From contig JABVXU010000310.1 of the NCBI GenBank assembly GCA_013365365.1, positions 1-64,000 on the forward strand: a stretch of 64,000 bases of DNA. The letters run 5' to 3'. Below, in pieces: positions 50,911-63,800 of this stretch (the stretch's first letter is position 1; every line of letters begins with the position of its first letter). The notes beneath the pieces were generated by a model. The model was not told the DNA's origin, searched no databases, and worked only from the letters and a program-made list of their open reading frames with translations. Origin of the DNA: Cruorifilaria tuberocauda. Its lineage: Eukaryota > Nematoda > Chromadorea > Rhabditida > Onchocercidae. The position numbers were made by a program, and so were the translations under genes.

Positions 50911-53876
50911 CTAGGCAACATATCGCCAATTATTATGCGTTCCATGCTCGTTCCAACAAGTTTCATAATTATCGCTTGCTGTCCATTTACCATCCACAAC
51001 AAATAGAAACTCATATCGTCCCAGTGGTATATCAACCCAAACACCAAATTTATCAGCATCGTTATCCAATTGCTGACACAATAAGAAGCATTCCCAACTA
51101 ACAAAACTTGCCTGAATTTAAACTGCGATACATTTTAGAAATATATAAATATTAAAGTGATATGAATTGAATTGAATTCAAAATCAAAGTGATATGAATT
51201 GAATTGAATTTAAAATCAAAGTGATATGAATTGAATTAAATTCAAAATCAAAGTGATATGAATTGAATTAAAGTGATATGAATTGAATTGAATTCAAAAT
51301 CAAAGTGATATGAATTGAATCGAATTCAAAATCAGAAATAAATTTGATTGAAATTTAAGCATACACTTAATAATACAATTTTAGCTGCTGGTGCTCTAAT
51401 TTCAAACCATATACGTCGATAATCTTTCATAGCTTCCGGTGAATTCTCCTCATTCCTATAAGTAACATAATAAGTATAAGTTATATAATAAGTAAGTATA
51501 AGTTTTATAAATAGATCCTTTTCCATAAATGTTTTGTCGTATTCCGGCAAACTATGGTTTATAAGAGTTGAAAAATAGAGAAAGTTTTATTATTTCATCC
51601 TTATTGTTAATCAAATGATTAATGTAATTATCAGAAAAATCTTTGGACAATTCAATAATACAGTAACTCTGAGGAATATTGATTGATAAGAATCAATCCA
51701 CCGGAACAATAAATTAGACTATTGGGCGGTGTTCACAATTAATAGTGCTCGAAGAAAGGAGGTACAAGGTCACTCAACTCTGTATGAACAAAGGATCATG
51801 CAATCATTTGATAGATGGATAGCAGATACGTGCAATAGATAAAGCCGATGATAACTGATAATTGATAGCTAATCATTTACAGTAAATTAAAATTTCAAAA
51901 AGCATCTCCTTTTATTCGATTAGCTATCTTTCATGAAAAGGATAAGCTTCGAAATACAGAAACAATTTCGATTACATAATTGTTTTGTAATATAAAGTTA
52001 CTTCGGATTTCATAAACTGAAATAAAGAAGATAATACAAAAGTAAGGTAACTAACTTACCACATAGTCAAACACCACTTATATCTATCACCGGTCGCCTG
52101 GAATGCACCGTCCCTGATGTTTTTTTCAGTATCACGGGAATGATACATTTGATCCAATCTACGGAAAAATAACTTTAAACATTTCAGGTATTCATGTTGA
52201 ATATCAGTTAGGTATATTAAGAACAAATGAAATAGTAAAATAAATTGAAATTTAATCCATTTCATATTATCAGATTGATCCAATATATTAGGAAATATGA
52301 GAATAAACTGGAAATGAGTGCTTCAAGTTCTATACAATTTAGAAATTGGTGATGATAAAGAATGAAATTTAATCATTATTAAACTGATAAAGAAGATAGA
52401 TCAGTTAATGAGTCATTATCAGTTAGATCAGCTTTATTGGTATAGATAGAGGAATCAATCGATGCTTTATTGTATAGGTGGAGAGATCAACCTTCCGATC
52501 GCTAAAACGAAAGTGACAAAGAAGGCTAACTTATATATTGCTTGATGTGCTTGATTCAATAACCATTCCTTATGTGCTGTATCAGCTTCTAATTCACCAA
52601 TTCTAAATTAAAGACAGATTAAAATCATAGGTTACTTTATCAATTAACTTTGCTAGTTTTTAATCTTTGTAAATTTAGTAATTTTGAATTAATTTAAAAT
52701 ATTAAAATTACTCTAATTTGATCTCTGATCATTCTCTAAGTTACAAAAAAACGAAATTTCTTTTTCAATTTGAATAACTTTTACTTCCATTTTGCATCAT
52801 TCCAATACTGTGTCACTTCACCTAATCGCCATTCCACCTTACTCTTCTCATCTCTTAATGCATTCTCGACTTGCTTCATCTTATCAAATTTGGACCAATC
52901 ATTGCCACCATTTTCGGCACTCTAAAAATTTCACCTTAATTAATGAACAAATCATGAAAACTTTTACGAACCTACCTGGAAGTAAGTTTTCTTGATTTTG
53001 AAGGAAAAACGAAAAAAATTTAACTAATTTTTAAGAATTAAAACAAAACATGAAAAATTTATTTGAAATGAAAATTTGAATCGAAATAGCAAAAAGTAAA
53101 AAGTTTGCCACACATCTATGCTAGAAGGTAACGATTAAAATTAATGAAAATACGAGAAGAAATATTACTTACCTTTTTCCACTCCTCTTCTAACTCACTC
53201 TGCAAACGTGCATTTTCATCACGTAACCATGAACACTGATCACGTAAATCATGTAATTCACGTTCTTGATTTGAAATGCGCTCTTTAGCAAGCCATATTT
53301 CTTCACTCATTCTACTTTGCTCATCTTCTAACAGTTTTATTTTTCCGTATGACTCCTGCAAGTCATTTTCTGCTCGTTTTACCTAAAATAACCAGTAATC
53401 AATTAATTAATTAATGTAAGTAATAACTAATACATTATTAAGTTATGCATATTAAAACATATTAAGACTATAACTTGAATTTTGAAGTATTGTAACATGC
53501 GATAATCTTATTATATGACGAGCTTTCATAAATTTATTACAAAATTTTATAACTCAATAGTAACAAATTGAATGAAACTTTGTTTACACGTATAAATACA
53601 CGTAAAAGATACACGTAAATAATTTAAATATATGAAATGCAATTGTATACTAATATTTAATATAATTTTAATATAATATTTGTTAATTTTAATATAATAT
53701 TTATTAATAATATAATATTTAATATATCTCGTTGGCAAAATAAAATAATCTTTTAAAATAAGCTTTTTCCAATTTGAAGTAAATTTTACACTTACTCTTT
53801 TCTCTAAGTCATACTTCTTGCGACTCAAAGTGATCAGTTCGAAGGATAAGTCTTGATATTCTTGTGACGTTATCAT
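50911..53876 (-). CDS. Coiled-coil protein with C-terminal CBM48-like domain
   Basis: Seven exons in phase: 53876-53796, 53382-53173, 52921-52785, 52602-52531, 52158-52060, 51455-51365, 51111-50911, giving 296 aa. The first 160 residues are heptad-rich (e.g. SEEIWLAKERISNQERELHD, NARLQSELEEEWKK). The last 95 look like a glycogen/starch-binding CBM48 (E-set) fold: RIWFEIRAPAAKIVLLSASF, then SWECFLLCQQ, VWVDIPLGRYEFLFVVDGKW and finally HNNWRY. These parallel the V-x-L-x-G-S-F-x-x-W, LPxGxYxYKFxVDGxW and NN blocks of AMPK beta and related proteins. The start ATG follows acceptor-like CTTTCAAG by 20 bases. An upstream ATG (53890) opens a five-codon uORF whose TGA overlaps the main ATG. I treat it as separate from the upstream coiled-coil gene because the joining phases do not match. 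Confidence 0.75.
51154..51335. repeat. 32-bp tandem repeat in an intron
   Basis: AAAGTGATATGAATTGAATT recurs at 51154, 51186, 51218 and beyond with a 32-bp period, with one shortened unit, about five and a half copies. It fills the intron between exons 51455-51365 and 51111-50911. Confidence 0.85.
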
Positions 53877-53890
53877 GCTATCGTTCCCAT
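53873..53890 (-). promoter_or_regulatory. Five-codon uORF overlapping the main start codon
   Basis: ATG at 53890 reads MGTIA and stops at TGA 53875-53873, overlapping the main ATG (53876-53874) as ATGA. It lies between the presumed trans-splice acceptor (53897) and the main start, so ribosomes scanning a trans-spliced mRNA would meet it first. Confidence 0.5.
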
Positions 53891-53896
53891 GAGATT

Positions 53897-54869
53897 CTTG
53901 AAAGAAAAAATTCGATCAATTCTGATAATACTAAAAAAAAAGTAATAAATTGAATCATGACCAATAATCTAATTGAAAGAAAAAAGTCTTTAAAGTAATA
54001 ACCTTAAATCAGAATACTCTATTCATCTAGAATCCGAAAACTTTATTACGCTTATATAACTTACTAGAATGGTAATAGTAATAGGAAATATTTATTTTCA
54101 GTAATGCTTTTCATCTTCACATTTCAAATAAATTTTTCTTTTAGTTCCGAAATATTTTTCCGGAATATCTTTCCTTCGGTTTTTTAAATTAAAGAGTTGA
54201 AATAGGAAAGATTAACAGACTGATTACAATGCTTGTCGGCGATAAGTTACATTGTTCATTGGCTAGCGCTTCTGTACGATCCTTAAATAAGACTAATCCT
54301 TTATTAATATAACTTTCACAAACATCATTCAATATTTTAATTCTTCAACAATTCATCGGTAAGAATAAATGAATTATTGATTATTAATTAATATTATTAT
54401 GTAAAAAAATTAACATGTAAATGAATTATTGATTATTAATTAATATTATTATGTAAATAAATTAATATGTAAATGAATTATTGATTATTAATTAATATTA
54501 TTATGTAAATGAATTAATATGTAAATGAATTATTGTATATAAAAAAAATGTATGTAAAAAAATTAATATGTAAATGAATTATTGATTATTAATTAATATT
54601 ATTAATATTAAATATTAAATTATTATATATGAATTATTAAGCATTAATTAATACATACAAAACAAACGTTATTCATGCATCAAAATCAAATTTATCTACT
54701 CTCTAAGTTTTTGTAAATCTTTTTTTTTTATTTTAATTCTCTTCTTCAATTTTAATATTTGTCAGAAATAATATAAATGGATAAGTTTTTCATCAGAATA
54801 TTTATCAGAAATGATATAAATCGATAAGTTGTTAAGACTATCAATGATATTTTCATGCATTTTTTTCAA
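53897..54869. other. Spacer between two coiled-coil genes, with AT-rich tandem repeats
   Basis: About 970 bp. From 54367 to about 54600 a unit of roughly 50-55 bp built on ATGAATTATTGATTATTAAT repeats about four to five times. No exon fits the phase needed to join the flanking coiled-coil exons, which argues for a gene boundary, although a missed microexon is possible. Confidence 0.55.
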
Positions 54870-57800
54870 TTATGATATTTTCACTCTTTTTACCTTTTTC
54901 AATCTTTGCAATTCTTCATCTTGAAATTGCACATACTCTTCCATGTGTAACAGTTTCTCTTGTAATATTGATAATTCCGACGAGAAATGCTTAAATGTAA
55001 TAGAACTGATAAGGTGATTATAACTGGAAAAAGTGATAAGTGATTACATTGATAAACTTTATATTAAAAAATTAAACTTAAATACCTCATCTGGTATCAT
55101 TTCTTTCGCATACCGGGCATTAATAACTTCTGATTCCAGTTTTGATATTCTAAATTAAGTTTAATATTAATAATTAATAATTAAATATCTCAGATTTTTC
55201 TATGAAAAGAGAATTTCACCTTTTTAAAGATCTGACACTTTAAATTGATATCAGAATTTCAGAACTTCTGGAAAACAATTCTGCTTATTTCATTAATATA
55301 ATTAAGTAAACCATTGATTACTTATCATGGAGCTGTGAAATTTTTGCATTTTTTTCATCTAATTCATTGGATAATCTCTCCAACTCATCCACATCCTTCT
55401 GTCGGATATCGTTTAATTCTGTTTCAAGAATGTCTATCCTGAAATGCTTCAAGGAATTCTGCCTTCAAGTCAATCAAAAGAGAAAAGAATTCCTTGAATT
55501 TACATGATAATTCAATTCATAAGATTGCAAAGTTTCGCCATGAAATTATTACTTCAACCGATATTTATAAGCATTTTTCAAAAAAGCGCATTAACTTACT
55601 TATTCCAATATGAGATCATGACTTTAGAAAAAAAAATAAGAATATCTTACTTATTGTTAGCATTTGTAAGCCATTGTCGATACTCTCCAAGATTCCATTC
55701 CTTCTCATTTGTTAGCTTATTTAAATCATCAATTATTCGACTCTTTTCATTGTTTACATCTCTTAGATCTTTGATAACATTATGCAAATTTCTGCAAAAA
55801 ATGTAAACATGAAAACTTCGCATGAATAAAGCTATTTATTTTTAAAATTAAAAACTTAAATGATTTTAAATGAAAATAAACAAATTAATATCAAACTTTT
55901 TTTTGAATACTTATTAAATAAATGTAATAGCTGAAAATGATTATTAGCATATAAATTGCTTTGATTTTTTTCTTTCTCAAAAATATTTCTCGCATTTGCA
56001 TAAAATTTGCGGTAACTTTAGGAGAAACTTACACGATCTCTTCTACCTTTTCAGCAATTTCAGTTGTAAATTGCTGCAATAAATTTTCCTTCTCGCATAA
56101 TCGAATCATTAATTCAGTAGTATTTTGACCCTATAAATTGAAAATCGAAATGCATGATTGTATCAAATATTCATTGGATATATATATTATGAGATGTCAA
56201 TAATCTCATACAATATTATTTTTTTAATTTGATATTTGACCCTATAAATTGAAAATCGAAATGCATGATTGGATATATATATTATGAGATGTCAATGACC
56301 TCATAAAATATTACTTTTTTGATATCTTATAAACTAGAAAATAAATATTTGAATAATCTCACAGTGGTGAATATCACTTTTTTTTACATCTTATAAACTA
56401 GAAAATAAATATTTGAATGAGCACAGAGTTGACATAAATCATATTGAATTCTAAATTTTAATCTTAATTATTAACGGTTGAAAACATCTGTAATATATAA
56501 ACTTGTTTAACCAGGCTTGAAATTAAACGAAAAGTAATTATAACTATAAAAACTTTCTAAATAGTATCAGCCAAGATGGTTCATTTTCAAGTTTTCAGGT
56601 TAAACAGGTTTCGATACTACAAATGTTTTCAAATATTAATAATTACGACTAATATGTATGTAATTGAATATAATTAAGTACTATTATTAGATTTTTGCAC
56701 TGAAAAATAGAATATTCAATAAAAACAAATCTAAGAATTTTTTAGAATAAAAACTAATCTAAGGTCAAGTTTTTTGCGAATAAAAAATAAATCAGAGGTC
56801 AAATTTTTTGCAAAAAAGTGTTTTAAATTGTTTACATCGATTGGACGAAATATTCAAGTAATACGTTTTATTATATAGTAGATATCAAATATAATTAAAT
56901 TTCAAATCGATTACCTGATTGAGAGGTTCCATTTGAAAGGATGAAACAGTTTGACCCCATTGTTTCAAACTGTCAACCTGTTGCTCTAAAGAATTACATT
57001 CTACTGCAATTGCGTTCTCTTCATTAATGATTGTATTAATTAGTTGTTCTTCCTGATCAGGCAATGTTGACGTCTCTTCGTTCCTGAAATATCTTTTGTG
57101 ATGTTTCTTTCTTTCCTTCCGGATCTCTCGTAATAGATACGTGTGATTACTGCGAATCTCGATTATCGACATATAATGAAATGAAGTCCGGTCTACAATA
57201 ACCGGAGTAATCACGGTTATTTACCGTGACAGACATCCTGACATCCATTTATCAATTGCAGGAAGTGAACAAATTAAAAAGTATTTTAATCGACTTGCCG
57301 AAACTTATCTTTTCTGCAAAATCAAATTATCATGAAAAGTTTACTCAAAAGTTTACTTCCGAGGTATTTCAACAATTTTTTATCGGAATTACTGAAAACA
57401 GAACCGGAAATTTAAGAAGCATTTTTACTATCTATTCGAAAGGATGTTTCAAGAAATAATCAAAATGTAATAAAGAAGAAATTTGAAATTTCTAAAACTG
57501 TAAGTTTTTAGTACTGAAATATTTCATGAGAAAGAAAAAGTTTACATTTTGTTATCTCCCAATTGTTCCTCGAATGTATCTTCCAAAATCTGTTTCTCTA
57601 ATTCAATAATTCTGAAAATGAATTAACTTATTACTTTGAATATTTAACAATTTTAAATTCTCTTGATCAGATATCATTCTGCTACAATAATCTAAATATT
57701 AGGAGCCAAAAAATCATGATTTTTTCGGATAAAATACAGTTTTCAAAATTAGCATTATATAATACGTGAATTCATTTATCATTTTTTGGCTCACAGACGT

Positions 57801-60800
57801 AAATTCGCTTTGGCTCATGAAAAACTTCTGCAACACTTGCTTTATAAATTCTATCAGTAAATGAAGTTTTTGAGAGATATCTAAAGTGATAGCCGTTTCA
57901 CAGTCCAAAATTTCACAATGATTTAAATTATTTCATAAAATTGTGGCAAAAAATGATTTCTACTTAAAAAGTTTTAATTGAGTAAGTTAAAAAAAGTGTT
58001 AATTAAGTAAATTAATGCTTTGATCTTTGACTTCAATTACATAAAGTGTAGAAGTTTCGAATTTCAATTTGTTTTGTAATTCTAGAACACTTACTAGAAC
58101 AGGTCAAAGATGTTACTGAACATCGTTCCAATCAAAAGTCTTTCAATAAGTTAATAATCAATTAAATATTACCTTACATAAACTTGCTACTCTAATAACT
58201 GTAAGGCTTAACAATCGGTCACACCTGCTATCACTCAATTATCTTAATTCCGTTACTCTTTATGGCTTCTACAAATAAAGGCTTGCCTAAGGTAATATTT
58301 AGTGATTACTTATTGAAAGATCTTTAATTGAAAGGATGTTCAGCGACATCTTTGACGAGTTTCAGTAAGTATTCTAGAATTACAACAAAAATTGTAAAAT
58401 CATTAATAAAAAAGGAAACAGGTTATTTAGGTTAGTTATAGGGGCCAATTTAGTTGAACAGTACTACCGATAAATTAATGATGTAAGTGAAATTAAACGT
58501 TTCTTCTTATTGCAACAATAAAGTTACAGTAACTATTCTCGTGTCACAAGAATGAGTCTCGATTGATCCTTACAATAATTTCATAATATCAAGAAAAAAA
58601 CCTCTCTAAAACGAACTTAACCTTCTACAGTACCAACATAAGCTTTTATTAAATACAAAAGAAAATCCACAACAATATTAAAATTTAAACTGGAAGGTAA
58701 GTTACGATGTATTAAGTAAACCGTCAGTACGTCCTATATTACGGTATAATTTGATAATTAAACGAACTTATTGTAGGTATCAGTGATTGATTCCTTTCGT
58801 TCTTCCAATAACTGATCAGCTTTGTTACGTTCCTCCATTAAAGTATTGATAATTTTCTGATAATTCAATTCCTTGCACAAATTTTCCAATAAAGAGTTGA
58901 TCGAACTGTGATATGATAATAATAACTAACTATTGACAATCTCATATATTCCAAAATTCAATAGAATTTACAAATTTTTAAGGATTAAAGGAGGAAACGT
59001 ACGTCAAATACGTAAAACTTATCAACAGTTATTAAAATTATCTCTTGAAAATCTTACAAACTTTGTTATTAATAAATTATACTTATTAATAGAAATGTAA
59101 TGATACCTGAGTCCTTGATCAATACTTTCAGCATGATTCAATGCTAAAACTTCCTTGCACTCCCAACATTTATGCTAAAATTAATATTAAATTTTATATC
59201 GCAAAATTTAATTAATAGAAAAATATATTTAAAAAAATGAGTTTTTTACTTTCTCATCTTCTTTCGTTGCATCCATTAGCAAATTTTGAATTTCATCTTG
59301 CAATCGCTTCACATTTTCCTTTAATTTCGCATTTCTGAAAGAAAATTAGAGAAATTAAATTTGCATTGATTAACTTAATATAACTCAATACCTTATCAGG
59401 TAATAATGAAATTATCATGGGATGTGTTGCAAGTAATTTTAAGGTGCCATAAATCCCAAAAAATGTTTAACATTTAAAATTACTTTAACATTAGCACAAA
59501 TGATATGCATTAATAGTAATGATTCATTCCATCATTCCTTAATAATTATGTCTAATTTACTTGGCAAAAGTCAGCAGGTAGAATTCTAGGCCTAATTTAC
59601 CTGGTGGAAATTGGAAGATAATTAATTATTATTAGTAATGAAAGGGAAAAAAACTTCCAAAATAAGAAAAAGCAAACTTTTCACTTAGTGTATCATTTTC
59701 CATACGTAAAACCTTAACTGCCCTATTATGTGCCTCTTTCATATTGGCTAACTCTTCCTCCATAACAGTTATCCTGAAATGAGAATCCGGTATGCATTTC
59801 ATCGCTTGTGTTTCAGTAGGATATTGGATTTAGAAAAAATAAAAAAGAATCAATAAAAATCGATAAATCGAAAAATAATAATAAACTAAAAGTTTTTTTT
59901 TTCAAATATGCAAAAGATTAAAAGAAAGATTGACCGATTGTTAGCATCATGAAGCCATTCACGATGTTCGGCAAGTTGCCATTCTGCGTCATTTTTCTGC
60001 CTCAACAAGTTTTCATTTTCCACCTTGCGCTGATGCAATTCGTTATTTAAATTCTCGATTACTTTCCACAATTCTCTTCAATAATATTGAGTGAAGTAAA
60101 AAAAATGATTATTCAACATTATTACATTTAAAAAACTTTTTTCCATTTCTTGCCGACATTATAATTATTGGATATTTTAATAAGTGTTTCGAAATTGATG
60201 GAATCAGGTATTGATATCAAGAAATTCATGGAATCAGGTACTGACATCAAGAAATTGATGGAATCAGGTACTAACATTCTAATATCAAGAAATTGATGAA
60301 ATCAAGTACTAATATACTAATATCAAGAAATTGATGGGATCATGTACTGAGATCAAGAAATTAATGGAATCAGGTACTAACATCAAGAAATTCATAGAAT
60401 CAGGTATTAACATCAAGAAATTAATGGAATCAGTTACTAATATCAAGAAATTCATGGAATCAGGCATTGACATTAAATGATTGCAAGAATTTCAAAATTG
60501 TTTTTGTAAAATGAAATAAAGTTTACTTGGAATTTACAAATTCTGAAGCTTCCATTTGTATTTTTGCCAGATAATCTTGAATGATTGTAAGAAGGGCACT
60601 TAACTGTGCGTATTTTCTGCATAACTAAAATACAACCAATTTCTGAATTACAAAATTAATCTTCATCTAATTTCACTCATTGACAATTTAAAACTAAAAT
60701 TTTCTGTACGCATTTCATTTGATAAAAGTAGTTAGAAATAATTAATAAACAAACATGCTTGAACTCTTCTTCCAAATTTCCCGATCCTTTAGTTTGTCCC

Positions 60801-63800
60801 AAAATAAGCATGGTCATTTTTCCATCTTTTGATAAATCCTTTATCATAGCTTCTACTTTAGCCAGAGTTTCTTTCAATTTCTTATTTCTAAAAAGCAAAA
60901 ATACTGCCACAAAATGAATGTTTTAATAGTGATATTACTGAAATGAAAGTTTTGTAAAATCATTGATAAAAAAGTAATTTAGTTTAATAATTTAAAAATG
61001 AATACTTAAATTTATTTAAATTTTTTAGGAAATTTTGCATTTCATGTTAATTGAACACTTTGAACAATGATATACCATTGGTCAAATGGATGTTACGAGT
61101 GATACGTGTTACGAGAAATAAAGGAGATTCTAAATGGCGTAACAGTAACTCGATTGCAACTTTGTAGATCACTACAATGTATAACGTAAAAAGCGGAAAA
61201 TGAAGGAAAGTAAAAAGCAGAAGAGAATTTCACGTCAGAAGAATGATAAACGTCTCTGTTAAATGGTAATTCTTTCCGTCTTAGCATAATCTTACTCAAA
61301 CTTTTCACGTCAAACTTAATATATTCCTCCGCTGTGTCTCAAAGAATAAAATTTCAGACGTTATTACTTTTATTACAGCAGTTCCAAATAAATTTAACGT
61401 ACAATTTTACGTGTACATGATGCGTATGGCATTTTTCCGAACAACATATCAACGTGTTCCTCCGTATAGTACACTTTCAATTATAGACGCATAACTTTAA
61501 AAATCCATTATATAACTTAATATGAAATACTAACTTTTCGCTCAACTCGAATGTTTCATTTTTCAAATTATCAGCATGTTTTTCTTTCACGTACGTCAAT
61601 TCCTCTTCGAGAAGAGCAATTCTATAATTAAACGCAAAAATTGAATTATTTTCTTAATCGATTTAAATGAATTAATCGATTGAAAGAAGAATTTAAATTC
61701 ATTCCTGAATTATACAATTGAATATTTGAAATAATACTTTCTATTACAGTTTATGGAAAACAAGGAATAAAATGCCAAATTATAGTAATTCCAGTAAAAT
61801 AAAACAAGTAAAATTTAAATACGAATTAAAGTATTGTGAGTTGGCGTTTTTAATTTAATTAACAATTTTATTTAATTAATTAGCGTTTAATTAATGATTT
61901 GATTTTTTTAAATTAACAATGCAATATTTAATTGTATAAATTAATGAATGAGATAAGCACTGATAACCGTTGATTAGCATGCTTTAAGCGTTCTCGTTCC
62001 TCATTGAGAAGCCAATCAGTTTCTGATCGTTTCTCACTTACAGATTCTTCCTGATTCGGATTTTCTCCTGATTCAGTCATTGTCATTCCATTTTCGCTTA
62101 AACTGTTAGATGAATTAAAAGGCTGTGATTGAATAAACTTATCCAATCAAATTTAAATTAGAATGCATGAAGACTGATGAAATGGACTGAAACGTTGGAA
62201 TATAATCATGATTTGTATATCGTAATTTTGATCAAGTAAAAAAAATATTAGTTTATTCAGATTGAATCCTTAGTTCCTAAATGAAACAGTTGAGAAGTTT
62301 CTAAGCCTTGAATTAAAGGCTTAGAAACTGCATGCTTGCATGCTTTTACTATAAGTTCATATTCATTTACCATATAAGATCAATCTTGATTTTATCTGAC
62401 AGTTATCTGTGATTTTGTTGATCAATAAACGATAGTAATTCAAGCTATTTCAAAATGAATTTTCAAATGAATGTAAAAAGTGAAAAATTTAAAAATTATA
62501 AATTTAATCAAATTGAAAAAATCCCACAGATTGGATGATTAGCAAACAAAGCTAACATTTTCAATTTATTGGCATCATGAATCTCTGCTGCTTTTTCCTC
62601 CATTTCGAGTAATTTCATTTCTAATTTGAATGGCTAAAAAATTCAAATAAGCAATTTATCTTATTAATACTTATATCTAATACTAATATAGCTAATTTTT
62701 AATTCATAATAGCAGCTACAAGAAATCATGATAATACATATAAGGATTTAGGATAATACCTTATCAATATCTTTATATAAATGATATGATACCGTGCTTT
62801 TATCAGTTTCTATCAGTTCCGATTCAACCAATGTTGTATTAGCTTTATTATGCTCTTCCTCTATAATTTCTGGATGCTTTTCGAATATCAAATTTAAAGC
62901 TTTCTCTTTCTCAGCCAATTTTCCAGCCAACTGATCAGCTCTTCAATTTACTTAAGTTAAATTACTGTTAGAAATTTTATAAATGAAATCAAATTATATT
63001 TGTATTGATCTTACAATTCCAATAATAAATATCAAATATTCACTCTCTCTCTCTCTCTCTCATCAAAACACGAATTTGCTACTTAATCATACTTAATGTT
63101 ACTTATCGTATGTTTGCGTGATATTACATTATTTACTTACTGTGTGTTTACGTGACATCTCACTTGCTACATTATTTACTTATTTATCTCTACAAGGCAT
63201 GCTATTAATTAATTTTGTTTATGTCTGGATTATCATCACTGATTTGTTATCTGTCTAGTGTAGGAAACTTATGTAATATTAGTTGATGTCACCACCAGAT
63301 ATCGGGGGAAACTCATCCAGTCGGAAAAAGAGTTCTCCGATGAAGCGATTCCAAACAGATCAATCAATCAATCAATCATCAAAATAATTAAGGATTTCAT
63401 TTATTGGTACTATCAACTAGCGCAGTCTATTTCAACAATTTTTCAATAAATTATTTTTACAATTATTAATTTCAAGAAATTACCACCTAGATATGCTTGG
63501 AATTGGATAGTTTTTTAATCTTTGAAATTGAGTGAATCTTAGAGCTCTTCTCCATTTTAAAACTACAAATCAGAAAGATATAATTATCAGAAAAGAATGT
63601 TTCAACAGGATTGGATCTAATTGCTCATTATTAGTTCATAATTTCGATTTCGATTAAATTGCTATCTATTTAACTTCAAACTTTACCTATTATTAGCATC
63701 TTCAAGCCACTGACGATATTCTTCGAGTTTCCGTTCTAAATCATTTCGTTGTTTCGTCGTCATTTCATCGATGTTATCATTATTCTTATCAGCAATTTCA

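Noticed and set aside
50880..51101. Plus-strand open frame of 73 codons.
   Set aside because: Complement of the CBM48-like last exon, which has the better protein and splice evidence.
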